Source: Vibrio penaeicida (GTDB taxonomy: Bacteria > Pseudomonadota > Gammaproteobacteria > Enterobacterales > Vibrionaceae). From it: a stretch of DNA of 64,000 bases. This document shows positions 1-9,253 of this stretch, one piece after another (the first letter of the stretch is position 1; each line of letters begins with the position of its first letter). The translations under genes were made by a program, and so were the position numbers. The stretch spans positions 3,720,001 to 3,784,000 of the forward strand of contig NZ_AP025144.1 of the NCBI RefSeq assembly GCF_019977755.1. Reading direction: 5' to 3'. A model generated the notes under the pieces. It ran no database searches. It was given only the letters and a program-made list of their open reading frames with translations, and had not been told where the DNA came from.

Positions 1-495
1 AGGCAACTCACCGACGGGCATGATCTGCTGAGTACCGTCTTCTTTAAAACGTGTACGGAGAACTTCGTGCGCACTTTGCAACTGATGCAGCGCAGACTGA
101 ACACGCTCCTCCGACAGATCTTTAAACTCTACATGGTGGACGTAGCACGCAATTGCCGACTGGACATACCCGCCATGCTCTCCGACCCAATAAGCTTGTT
201 GCAAATCCGTTAATGGAAATGGTTCATAGCGCTCCTGAGGATTTGAGGCTATTTGCGGTGCTTGCCTTCCAGAACTCAGCGCTGATATTAAGGCACTTTT
301 ATGCGCTTTCATCGCTTCAAGTAAATTGGCGTCCATAGCCCCTTTCGGGGCTTTAAAGCGTAATTGACCTTTCTCAACCCAAAGTCGGATTTGACGCTTT
401 TGAGCCTCTTCGCGCAGCTCTTGAAGAGACTGCGCTTGGGGAAGCGGTTCTTGGGGAGACTGAGCTTGGTTGGATAGTGTTTTGAGTGTATCCAT
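1..495 (-). CDS. NRPS, N-terminal fragment (TubC docking domain plus start of a condensation/cyclization domain)
   Basis: The first 165 codons of an NRPS that runs off the left edge. Its ATG overlaps the TGA of the upstream megasynthase (TGATG), so translation is probably coupled. Residues about 20-65 form a TubC-type N-terminal docking domain: a helix, then the pattern RLWVEKGQLRFKAPKGA, which is typical of this hairpin domain. A condensation-family start follows (YEPFPLTDLQQAYWVG). The acidic C-terminus of the preceding protein (several Glu in its last 15 residues) is the expected partner for a TubC-type domain, so this is probably the next module after the 2917-residue synthase. Whether the domain is condensation or cyclization cannot be read, because the diagnostic motif lies outside the window. 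Confidence 0.9.
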   Translation of the reverse strand, partial: MDTLKTLSNQAQSPQEPLPQAQSLQELREEAQKRQIRLWVEKGQLRFKAPKGAMDANLLEAMKAHKSALISALSSGRQAPQIASNPQERYEPFPLTDLQQAYWVGEHGGYVQSAIACYVHHVEFKDLSEERVQSALHQLQSAHEVLRTRFKEDGTQQIMPVGELP

Positions 496-3400
496 CAAAT
501 CACCCCCTCTTCGAATGCTTCTTCTTCAATATCGAGCTCTACAGGTAAATCCCCCATCAACACAGCCTGATCACATAATCGGGGCGTTTTGACAAGCGTC
601 GCCAAATCGAGATAAATGCCGTGTTTGTCTTGCAATAAACCGCTAAGACGAGTCAACAATAAGCTATCTCCCCCTAACATGAAGAAGTTGGCGTCCGCCG
701 TTTCTACAGGGATGTTAAGAGTGTCAGACCAAGCACTTGCCAACAAATGCTCCTTATCTGTCGTCAGTGCCAAACCGCCTGATTCAAGCGATTCATGGTG
801 ACCTGATGGTTTGATTTCAGTTGCGAGTTTTTGGCGATCAACCTTACCGTTAAGCGTAAGTGGCAGCTCCAACAAATGGTGCCAATGCGCAGGCTGCATA
901 TGTGCAGGCAACTGGTTCTTTAACAAGCTTTGGATTGATTGAACATCCAGCGAACAGTCACTGCCGCTGTTTTGCCCAAGCAACACGTGATAGTTCATCG
1001 CTTCGGTGTCATGCCCCGCTTTAGGGAAGCACGTTGCTTTCGCAAAGCCAGCGCGATTCATGACTTGTTGCCAACTCGGTGCCGAAATCATCGGTAAGCA
1101 AGTTTCCAGCCTTTCATCAGCGTAATGCGTCAAACCTTCAACAAACCCTAGACTTACCAACTGGAAACGAGGGTTATTTGTTCCTTCGACAAGTAAGAGT
1201 GCACCATCGGGCTTGAGCAAGGCACGTAGACGTCGGCTTGCGGCATTCAGGTCTTCGGCATCGTGCAATACGTTGGCACCGATGACGAGGTCATATTCAC
1301 CATACTGATACCCCTGCAAACTTGGCTCTTCATTGATGTTATACAAGCCATAATTGAGCTGAGGGTATGCCTTAAAGACATCCGCGGCGTTATCCAAAAA
1401 GTAAGTGGATAAATCGGTAAAGTCATAGATGAAATCGGAGCTAGGCATGTTGGCCAATATTTCGTGGGTCACGCTTCCGATACCTGCGCCAAACTCTAGA
1501 ATGCGCAACGGTCCTGAGCGATTGCTTAAAAAGCCTCCTGCGACTTTACCTGCAACACGGTTGAAATGCGTGGAAACGGGGTTTTCTCGGTACCAACTTT
1601 CAGCAAAATCGGTTTTACCGTCCTCAAACATTAATTCCAGCGGGTTGAAACTTCCATCGAGCAGGGCGCCACTTCGTTCAATACAACGCGATATTAACGA
1701 CCAAATACGTTGAGTATGCTCAGGTCCCGTCTCTGTGTGAGCAACAATCTTAGCGAATTGGCGATCATATTCTTCCGCGTCCTTAATGCGGTGCGTCGCC
1801 TTGTACTCACCCTTTTCAAGGACAAGATAACCATCCTCTGTCAGTACTCGAACCCAGCTTTCGAAAAGCTTTTGGTAATGGGGGGAAACCTTCAGTGCAT
1901 CCACAAGTGTTACAAACGAAGCTGTATCCCCCTCCGTTTTGAAGAAGTCTACAGCTTGGATCGTACGTAGCATTACCCATGTAGCCAACTGTTCCATGTC
2001 GAAATAATGTTCAGCGTAGTCGGCCAAATCAAAATTCTCTGGGAGGTGTTCAATCGCATTGTGCCCATCACCGGAAGCTGTATACCAATCTTGGTCAGTG
2101 ACTGTACTTGTGACTTCGATTGATTTCACAAATCCGTGTAGCTGACGTGTGGGCTCACCCGCGTAAACAACAACCGCTTCACTAACCTGTGGATGTTGTT
2201 CAATCGCGGCTTCAATTTCTCCCGGCTCGACTCGTAAGCCATTAATTTTTATTTGGTTGTCTATACGGCCAAGGATATCCAATTGACCATCTGGTCTTAA
2301 CACGCCCATGTCACCGGTGTAGAACAGAGGTTCACCCGTTAGAGGATGTGGTCGATACTTTTCTGCTGTGCGTTCTGCATCTTTGAGATAACCCAATGAG
2401 CGAGCCATCCCTCCCATACAAATTTCGCCCACAACATTTGGTGGACACTCAATTCCAGCCGAGTTGAGCAACACACACGTCTGATTTGGCAGAGGGCGTC
2501 CATATGGAATACGCGACGAATCCTCTTCGATATTTTGAATTCGGTAATGAGTAGACACGATGGCCGTCTCTGTCGGTCCTCCGATAGAGTGAATGTCGAC
2601 CTCCGGCCAAACTTTTTGGATTCGACGAACTAACTCTACGGGAATCCAATCTCCTCCCATCATGATATGACGAGGTGAAGGTGGGACCGAATTTTGTTGT
2701 TCAATGGCGTCAAGCAGCATAGTGATGAACGCTGGCACAGCATTTAAAATGCTTGGCTTGTGTTCATGCATGAGCGATAGCCAATGCATGGCATCGTAAG
2801 CTCTGTCTCTTTCTGGTAGAACAACGGAACCACCACTCCCAAACATCGCAAACAAGTCAAACACCGACATATCGTGGTGGAAAGCACACATCGATAAGGT
2901 ACGGTCATCAGGACCAAGATCTAGAATATTCGCCAGTTGCTGCAACGTATTTAGAGGGGCTTCATGGTCCAGCATGACCCCTTTAGGAATCCCTGTACTG
3001 CCTGATGTGTAGATAATGTACGACAGCTGATCACTTGTTTGGCGTGCTATCGGTTTCTCTGTTGATTCATCTGTCAGATTCAATCGCTGTACGTTGCTCA
3101 CAGAACAAGGCACCGACAACTCAATATCCGCCAAAGTAAGAATCGCAAACGGTTCGAGATCAATCAGGATCTGCTCTAGACGCTGATTATCAAAATCGGC
3201 GTTGATAGGCGTATAGCAACCACCAGCCGTTTGAATCGCCAGTGCGGTAATCACGGCTTCAACACTTTTTGGCATGACGACCGCGACAGGTTCCGACGCC
3301 GATAGACCCATATGGATAAGGTGGTTGGCAAGTTGATTGACTCGGGCTTGCACTTCTTGGTAACTGAGCGATGAATCGTGGGTGAGTAATGCCGGCCTTT

Positions 3401-6400
3401 GAGCCATCTGCCCCGCGCTTTTATGAAACGGTTCAGGCATGAGTGTTGGTAATTGAGTGTCGACCACTCGATTCAGCGAGCTAGAAATGGCTTTCGCCTG
3501 ATCACTACGCAAATCAGGGACTTGTGCTGTCCAGAATTCTTCCTCTTTTGCTAGCTTGTCCAATATTGAAGTGTACGTTTCGAAGAGCCCTTCAATCATT
3601 GACTTTTCAAAGAACTCATCAGCAATGAACCACTGTGTGAACAATGCCCCATTGGATTCCCTCGCCTGATAGTCTAACCACACTTGAGGCGTCTGGTTAA
3701 CCTCGAAGATTTGATGGCGCTGCAATTCCCATCCAGGTTGAGATGGATCATTAAAGTCCATGCCGATCATCGACGTAAATACAACGGGCATTTGAATCGC
3801 ATCGGCACCTTCACCCATATGACGTCCCAAATCTCGCATCACGCGGATACCGTTGTAGTCGCGGTGCTCAAGTGCTTTCCATAACGATTCTTGCGTGCGT
3901 TTGGCGGCGTCAATAAACGTTTCGGTGGCATCGACAGAAACGGGGAGCAACATCAACGAAGTGAAATCACCACATATATCCATGACTTGAGGATGCACAT
4001 TTTTTCGGTTGAAGTACGTAATATTGAGTGTGAATTCAGAGCTTTTGGCGTAAGACGCGATGGCATACGTATACGCAGCCAGCATCGCTCCGCTAGGTGT
4101 TATCCCGAAATCACGCGCTCTTTGCTTGAAGACCTCCCAAGTATCACGTTCAAGTACGTGATCCAGTGTCCTAAACGACATCTGCTCGGAAGTGGATTCT
4201 TCACGAATCATTGGCAATTCTGGCGCAGGTGGAATGTCGTTAAGTTTATTTTGCCAATACTCTTTGGCGCTTAACCAGCGAGGTTCAACTTCGCGCGCCT
4301 TCTCTACCATGATGTAATCGCGGAAACTCAAGGTTAGCGGTTGGAACTCAGTATCTGGATTTAGCAAGAGCGTATCCAATTCACCAAAAATCACACGTAA
4401 ACTTTGGATATCGAACACCAATAGGTCCATATCCAAATGAACACGGATACCTCCATCCCATTTTGAAACACTCAGCTCAAACAGAGGCCATGTTTGTGGA
4501 TTAAAGACCTGATAACTCATGCGTTGGCGCGTATTTGCCAAGTGGCTTTCTCGTTCCTCAACTGAAGCGTTACTCAAGTCTGTAACTCCAACTTGGTAGT
4601 GCGTTTGGTCGCTGTGCGGCAATATTCGTTGAAGACCATCTCCAGTGATCACACAACGCATCATGTCATGTCGAGCAATCAGTCGATTCCAAGCAGTCTC
4701 TAATTTGTCTATATCCAGCTCATCGAACTGAAGTTCCAGATATTCATGACAAGACACGCTGCCTAAGTTCAGATCATTGCAACGCCCTAACCAAAAAGCT
4801 TGCTGCAAATCGGTTAAAGGGAAGGGTTCGTATGCTGCGGCAGGATCCGCAACAATGGTACTCTCGGCCCCGCTGGTGGTGCTTTGAGAGAATTCAATAT
4901 CGTCTTTTTTAAGTTGTGAAGCGATGTATTGGCTTAGTGCCGTTATCGTACCGTGCTCGTAGCCAGCAGTCGGTGGCAGATCCATACTGAAGGTTTTGTT
5001 GATCACCTGAACAATATCTAAAAAGATCAGTGAGTCCACACCTTGGCCAGTCAGCGAGCCATCGGGATCCAGTTGATCGGAACTGTATTGAAGCCGCTGA
5101 CAAATCAATTGATGCAAAAATTCAGCAACCGTTTTTTTGGCTTCTTCAGTACTGAGGTTGTCTAGGCTGATCAGGTTATTCCCATCCGTTGCCGCGGGTG
5201 TCGCTGCATCGGTTGATTCAATGGTAAAGATATCTTTGAGATATACAGATGTCGCCGGAAGTTTACTGACGACTTGCCCTAATACGTTGGCATCATAAAG
5301 AATAGGAGTAAGCCCCGACTCATTGTGCTGAATCAGTTGCTCCATCACGGAAAACGTCTGTTCTTTTGAGAGTGCTACCATGCCAGTGTCATTAACACTG
5401 GCAACATATTGGGCGTCTCTTGATAGCTGTAGCTGACTCCATGAGACTGTGAGAGCAGGCACACCATGTTGGCGCAAATACGCTGCGTATGAATCCTGCC
5501 AAGCATTTGCCGTCGCGTAACCGCTGGTACCTGAAATAGCCATCATGCTACTTAATGACGTAAACATACAAAACAGTTCAAGAGGTTGATTCTCAAACAC
5601 GCGGTGTAGGTTCATACTGCCGATAAGTTTGACAGGCAAAGAGCCCTCGAACGCACTGCTGTCGTCCAGAGGATGCAATTTATGCGTCCCCGCATGCGCG
5701 GTATGGAACACACGACTTACAGTCACGTCCAATGCGTCGAACGCAGTGCTCAAAGCGTGCTCTTCCACAAGACTGGCTTGCAGTACATGCACCGTCACTT
5801 CTCGGGTTTGCAGGGATTGAATTAAGGCTTCCTGTTGTTCGTTTAAAGCCTGTCGCACAATAATAACGAGCTTATCGCAGCCTTTCTCAACCAACCATTC
5901 CGCAAGCCCAAGCCCCACGGCGCCCAAACCGGCTATCACCGTAAAGTGTTCACTGCGCCACTCCATAGGTTGTTGAGGTGATCCCACCTCTTTGCTGACA
6001 ACGTCTAAAGTGTAGAGCTGATTATTTTTCAAGCTCAAGATAGGGCTAGGCTCATCAAGGTTCGACAGTATGGACACCAATGCGCTATCCACCGCGCACT
6101 CATGAATATCCAAACAATGAAGAGCGAGCTGCGGCTTTTCGTTTGCTAAACTGCGATTTAAGTTTTGGAAAGGCCAAAGCAAGTTATCACTATGTGGGCT
6201 ATTCCCAGCACTTACTTTTTGAGCTGAACTTGATAGCAAGGTGATGATGCGGCACTTCGGGTGCTGTTCACCATATTGCCCTAGCTGAACGAGCTGTTCT
6301 CTTGCAGCCGTCAGCGTTTGTGCTGATGCCTCTAACGCCCAGTCCAAGGTTAAAGATCGGGTATCCACTATCCGATCACACTCTTGCACGCTCTGAACGG

Positions 6401-9248
6401 TATCGTAAATGTCACATTGATGACCTAAAGCACTTATCTCAACATTTAAGCTGTCAGCCCATTTGTTGTTTCCGATGATCGCCCAACGAAGTTTACGCTC
6501 ATCATCAAATTCAGGTTTTGGTGCGACATCGTTAGTAATGGGCTGCCATTGCCATCCCCAGAACTCCATGCTTTGGGCTGGCTCTTTTTGTTGTTTCCCA
6601 TAGCCACTGTGCTGCCTTGCCGCAGGATAATGGATCGGAGTGGATGCCCAACAATGCGTATCCGAAAAAACCAACGGCGGCATTTCAGAGAACGGGACAG
6701 CTGTGTTTTCGTAGTATGCTTCTAAAGGTTGCTCGTAACCCAAACTGAACAACTGCGCGACCAATTCGTGGCTATGCTCATAACCCACTTTGCCAACCAC
6801 ACACTCACTGTCAAAAACGTCAGAGTGTTTGAGTAGCGATAAGAAGCTGCCATCTGGGCTTATCTCGACCACAAGATCAGGCTCTTCCTTGGCAATGGAT
6901 TCTAATGTGGGATGAAAGAGTACTGGACTGCGCAATTGCTGAAACCAATAGTCGAGCGTAAGGTCGCCGAACTGGACTTCTTCTCCAGTCAGTGTGGAGT
7001 ACATGCAGACGTCACTCTCTTCTTCTGCACTCTCTTCTTCTGCAGTCGCTTCTTGCTGCAACGTAAATTGGAGAAAGTCGTTACGAATCGCTTCCATGGT
7101 GGAGGAATGGAATGCTCGATGCACGTCCAGTTCTTTGTATGCAATCTGCGATGCATCCAAACTTTGAATAAGACGTGAAACATCGCTATCACGGCCGCTG
7201 AGAGTGAAACGGTCAGCGCTGTTGATAGAGGCAATAGAAATGGCTTCGTATGCACTTAACACTTCTTGTAACTGCGCTTCAGGCAACTTTATCGCTAACA
7301 TTCGACCTTCATCGGTTTGCTCTTGCATCAATCGCGCTCGGTGCGCCACCAATCGAACAACAGACTCGACGGAAAAATGTTCAGCCATGACACAAGCCGC
7401 AAACTCACCAATAGAATGCCCTGCAACAAAGTCCGGCTCTACCTCCCAATCAATCAGCAGTAAACCCATCGCATACTGCCAAGCGAATAAAGCGGGTTGT
7501 GTATACAGTGTTTGATTGAGCTTTTCAGCGAGGTGGTCATCGAACATGACCTCTTTTAGGTTGGCAATACCTGCGTCGCTAAACAAGCGGTCGCAATCAT
7601 CAATCGCGTCTCTGAATACGGCATACTTTTCATAAAATGCCTTTCCCATTCCTGGTTTTTGGCTGCCCTGCCCCGAGAAAACCCATGCGACTGTAGGGTT
7701 CGTTTTAACCGTTTGGACGGTGGCATTCTTCAGAGCTTTACGAAAATCTTTTTTGCTTTTTCCGTAAAGTGCAACTCTAGAGGGGTAATGGGTTCGCTTT
7801 AATGCAGCAGTCTTACATTGAGATGCAAGTTGATCGTTTTCAAGGCTAGAAACAAATTGGTTTGCCTGTTCAAGCACATTGCTTTCTTTATGGTTACTGA
7901 CCGCCAGTATTTCAAATTCATCCGAGCTTGTGTAATTCACCACAGGTTCTTGCTTTGGTGGCTGTTCTACGATCATATGGCAGTTGGTACCCCCAATACC
8001 AAAAGAACTTACCGCTGCAATTCGAGACTGAAAACGGTTAGGCCAAACACTGCAGTCATGCGCTAAATAGAATGGGGTTGTATCAAACTGAATACGTGGA
8101 TTTTCCGGTCTGCAATGTAGGCTTGGCAATATCAAACCGTCTCTTACTGACAAAATCGATTTGATCAGACTGGCGACCCCAGCAGCGGTATCGAGATGAC
8201 CTACGTTACCTTTTACTGAGCCAATGGCGCAGTTTTGGTTGGGCACATCGAACGTGCTGTAAACTTCTGAAATGGCTTGGACTTCAATCGGATCACCAAG
8301 GGGAGTCCCTGTACCGTGCGCCTCCAGTAAGCCGATATCTTTTGGATCGACGCCACTTTTTTTCAAAGCCATTTCTATGGCTTTTTTCTGTCCAGTCTTA
8401 CCGGGTGCGGTATACCCCAGCTTGGCTTTTCCATCATTGGAAATCGCAGAGCCCTTTAACACCGCGTGAATTTTGTCACCGTCTTTGATTGCATCATCCA
8501 AACGTTTGAGCGCGACAATACCTAAGCCATTACCAGCGACGATGCCTGTACCCTCTTCGCTGAAAGGACGGCATTTCCCATCATTCGAAAATATCATGCC
8601 TTCCGATGCTCGGTACCCAACCCCTTGCGGGAACGAAATGGCTACCCCACCTGCAAAGGCACTGTCACATTCTCCACTGCGCAACGACTGACAGGCTTGA
8701 TGCACCGCGACCAGTGAAGTTGAGCAAGCCGATTGCACTGTCAACGCTGGACCGTTTAAGTTAAGAAAATACGACGCTCTTGTGGCAAGGTAATCTTTGT
8801 CGTTACCCATCAATTGTTGGAAGGATTCAGACTCGGTTATTTGCTCAGGACGTATTGGTGAAAGAAAGGCTTGGTACGTACTCTGACGACACCCCGCAAA
8901 AATACCAATGTTATCTTCATCTCGCGTCAGGTTAGATACGTCTAACAACTTGCGGCATTCCGCCAAAAATAACCGGTGCTGAGGGTCCATCAATGAAGCT
9001 TCTTTAGGCGAAAGAGAAAAGAAGCCGTAATCAAAGTTCGCGACATTCTCAATGAGCGTGCCGGCATTAATAAAATCATCATCTTCGAGCAATGAAGGAT
9101 CTATCCCTTCACGCTCTATTTCTTCAGGTGTTAACGGATGAATAGAATCGTGACCAAAAAGAAGGTTTTCTCTGAATGCTTTAACGCTGGGGGCATCAGG
9201 GAAACGACAAGTCATTCCAATCACAGCAATGGGCATATCGGGCTTCAT
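495..9248 (-). CDS. Hybrid PKS-NRPS megasynthase KS-AT-KR-ACP-Cy-A-MT-PCP
   Basis: A 2917-residue protein that extends the chain by a C2 unit and then by a heterocyclised amino acid. Domains by rough residue: KS 8-425 (Cys in SACSTSL, His in EAHGTGT and KGNVGH); AT 525-850 (GHSIGEFAA, and HRAFHS as in malonyl-type ATs); KR 1100-1250 (GLGAVGLG, with Ser, Tyr and Asn in SLSS...SGYATANA); ACP Ser near 1404 (GVDSL); Cy 1475-1915 with DxxxxDxxS (DLLVFDIQS); A from about 1980 (YTSGSTGIPKG); SAM methyltransferase about 2375-2750 inserted between A8 and A10 (motif I EFGAGIGS); PCP Ser near 2860 (LGGDSL). The last residues are strongly acidic. The A-domain pocket reads D-M-F-N-M-G-I-I-V-K by manual alignment, which is not the cysteine code of the sister modules. 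It has no DH, ER or TE. It starts 5 bp after the PfaD-MaoC gene, so the two are co-transcribed. The layout resembles HMWP1 of yersiniabactin, but HMWP1 carries a PKS methyltransferase and a TE, both absent here. Confidence 0.95.
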   Translation of the reverse strand: MKPDMPIAVIGMTCRFPDAPSVKAFRENLLFGHDSIHPLTPEEIEREGIDPSLLEDDDFINAGTLIENVANFDYGFFSLSPKEASLMDPQHRLFLAECRKLLDVSNLTRDEDNIGIFAGCRQSTYQAFLSPIRPEQITESESFQQLMGNDKDYLATRASYFLNLNGPALTVQSACSTSLVAVHQACQSLRSGECDSAFAGGVAISFPQGVGYRASEGMIFSNDGKCRPFSEEGTGIVAGNGLGIVALKRLDDAIKDGDKIHAVLKGSAISNDGKAKLGYTAPGKTGQKKAIEMALKKSGVDPKDIGLLEAHGTGTPLGDPIEVQAISEVYSTFDVPNQNCAIGSVKGNVGHLDTAAGVASLIKSILSVRDGLILPSLHCRPENPRIQFDTTPFYLAHDCSVWPNRFQSRIAAVSSFGIGGTNCHMIVEQPPKQEPVVNYTSSDEFEILAVSNHKESNVLEQANQFVSSLENDQLASQCKTAALKRTHYPSRVALYGKSKKDFRKALKNATVQTVKTNPTVAWVFSGQGSQKPGMGKAFYEKYAVFRDAIDDCDRLFSDAGIANLKEVMFDDHLAEKLNQTLYTQPALFAWQYAMGLLLIDWEVEPDFVAGHSIGEFAACVMAEHFSVESVVRLVAHRARLMQEQTDEGRMLAIKLPEAQLQEVLSAYEAISIASINSADRFTLSGRDSDVSRLIQSLDASQIAYKELDVHRAFHSSTMEAIRNDFLQFTLQQEATAEEESAEEESDVCMYSTLTGEEVQFGDLTLDYWFQQLRSPVLFHPTLESIAKEEPDLVVEISPDGSFLSLLKHSDVFDSECVVGKVGYEHSHELVAQLFSLGYEQPLEAYYENTAVPFSEMPPLVFSDTHCWASTPIHYPAARQHSGYGKQQKEPAQSMEFWGWQWQPITNDVAPKPEFDDERKLRWAIIGNNKWADSLNVEISALGHQCDIYDTVQSVQECDRIVDTRSLTLDWALEASAQTLTAAREQLVQLGQYGEQHPKCRIITLLSSSAQKVSAGNSPHSDNLLWPFQNLNRSLANEKPQLALHCLDIHECAVDSALVSILSNLDEPSPILSLKNNQLYTLDVVSKEVGSPQQPMEWRSEHFTVIAGLGAVGLGLAEWLVEKGCDKLVIIVRQALNEQQEALIQSLQTREVTVHVLQASLVEEHALSTAFDALDVTVSRVFHTAHAGTHKLHPLDDSSAFEGSLPVKLIGSMNLHRVFENQPLELFCMFTSLSSMMAISGTSGYATANAWQDSYAAYLRQHGVPALTVSWSQLQLSRDAQYVASVNDTGMVALSKEQTFSVMEQLIQHNESGLTPILYDANVLGQVVSKLPATSVYLKDIFTIESTDAATPAATDGNNLISLDNLSTEEAKKTVAEFLHQLICQRLQYSSDQLDPDGSLTGQGVDSLIFLDIVQVINKTFSMDLPPTAGYEHGTITALSQYIASQLKKDDIEFSQSTTSGAESTIVADPAAAYEPFPLTDLQQAFWLGRCNDLNLGSVSCHEYLELQFDELDIDKLETAWNRLIARHDMMRCVITGDGLQRILPHSDQTHYQVGVTDLSNASVEERESHLANTRQRMSYQVFNPQTWPLFELSVSKWDGGIRVHLDMDLLVFDIQSLRVIFGELDTLLLNPDTEFQPLTLSFRDYIMVEKAREVEPRWLSAKEYWQNKLNDIPPAPELPMIREESTSEQMSFRTLDHVLERDTWEVFKQRARDFGITPSGAMLAAYTYAIASYAKSSEFTLNITYFNRKNVHPQVMDICGDFTSLMLLPVSVDATETFIDAAKRTQESLWKALEHRDYNGIRVMRDLGRHMGEGADAIQMPVVFTSMIGMDFNDPSQPGWELQRHQIFEVNQTPQVWLDYQARESNGALFTQWFIADEFFEKSMIEGLFETYTSILDKLAKEEEFWTAQVPDLRSDQAKAISSSLNRVVDTQLPTLMPEPFHKSAGQMAQRPALLTHDSSLSYQEVQARVNQLANHLIHMGLSASEPVAVVMPKSVEAVITALAIQTAGGCYTPINADFDNQRLEQILIDLEPFAILTLADIELSVPCSVSNVQRLNLTDESTEKPIARQTSDQLSYIIYTSGSTGIPKGVMLDHEAPLNTLQQLANILDLGPDDRTLSMCAFHHDMSVFDLFAMFGSGGSVVLPERDRAYDAMHWLSLMHEHKPSILNAVPAFITMLLDAIEQQNSVPPSPRHIMMGGDWIPVELVRRIQKVWPEVDIHSIGGPTETAIVSTHYRIQNIEEDSSRIPYGRPLPNQTCVLLNSAGIECPPNVVGEICMGGMARSLGYLKDAERTAEKYRPHPLTGEPLFYTGDMGVLRPDGQLDILGRIDNQIKINGLRVEPGEIEAAIEQHPQVSEAVVVYAGEPTRQLHGFVKSIEVTSTVTDQDWYTASGDGHNAIEHLPENFDLADYAEHYFDMEQLATWVMLRTIQAVDFFKTEGDTASFVTLVDALKVSPHYQKLFESWVRVLTEDGYLVLEKGEYKATHRIKDAEEYDRQFAKIVAHTETGPEHTQRIWSLISRCIERSGALLDGSFNPLELMFEDGKTDFAESWYRENPVSTHFNRVAGKVAGGFLSNRSGPLRILEFGAGIGSVTHEILANMPSSDFIYDFTDLSTYFLDNAADVFKAYPQLNYGLYNINEEPSLQGYQYGEYDLVIGANVLHDAEDLNAASRRLRALLKPDGALLLVEGTNNPRFQLVSLGFVEGLTHYADERLETCLPMISAPSWQQVMNRAGFAKATCFPKAGHDTEAMNYHVLLGQNSGSDCSLDVQSIQSLLKNQLPAHMQPAHWHHLLELPLTLNGKVDRQKLATEIKPSGHHESLESGGLALTTDKEHLLASAWSDTLNIPVETADANFFMLGGDSLLLTRLSGLLQDKHGIYLDLATLVKTPRLCDQAVLMGDLPVELDIEEEAFEEGVI

Positions 9249-9253
9249 TTTAA

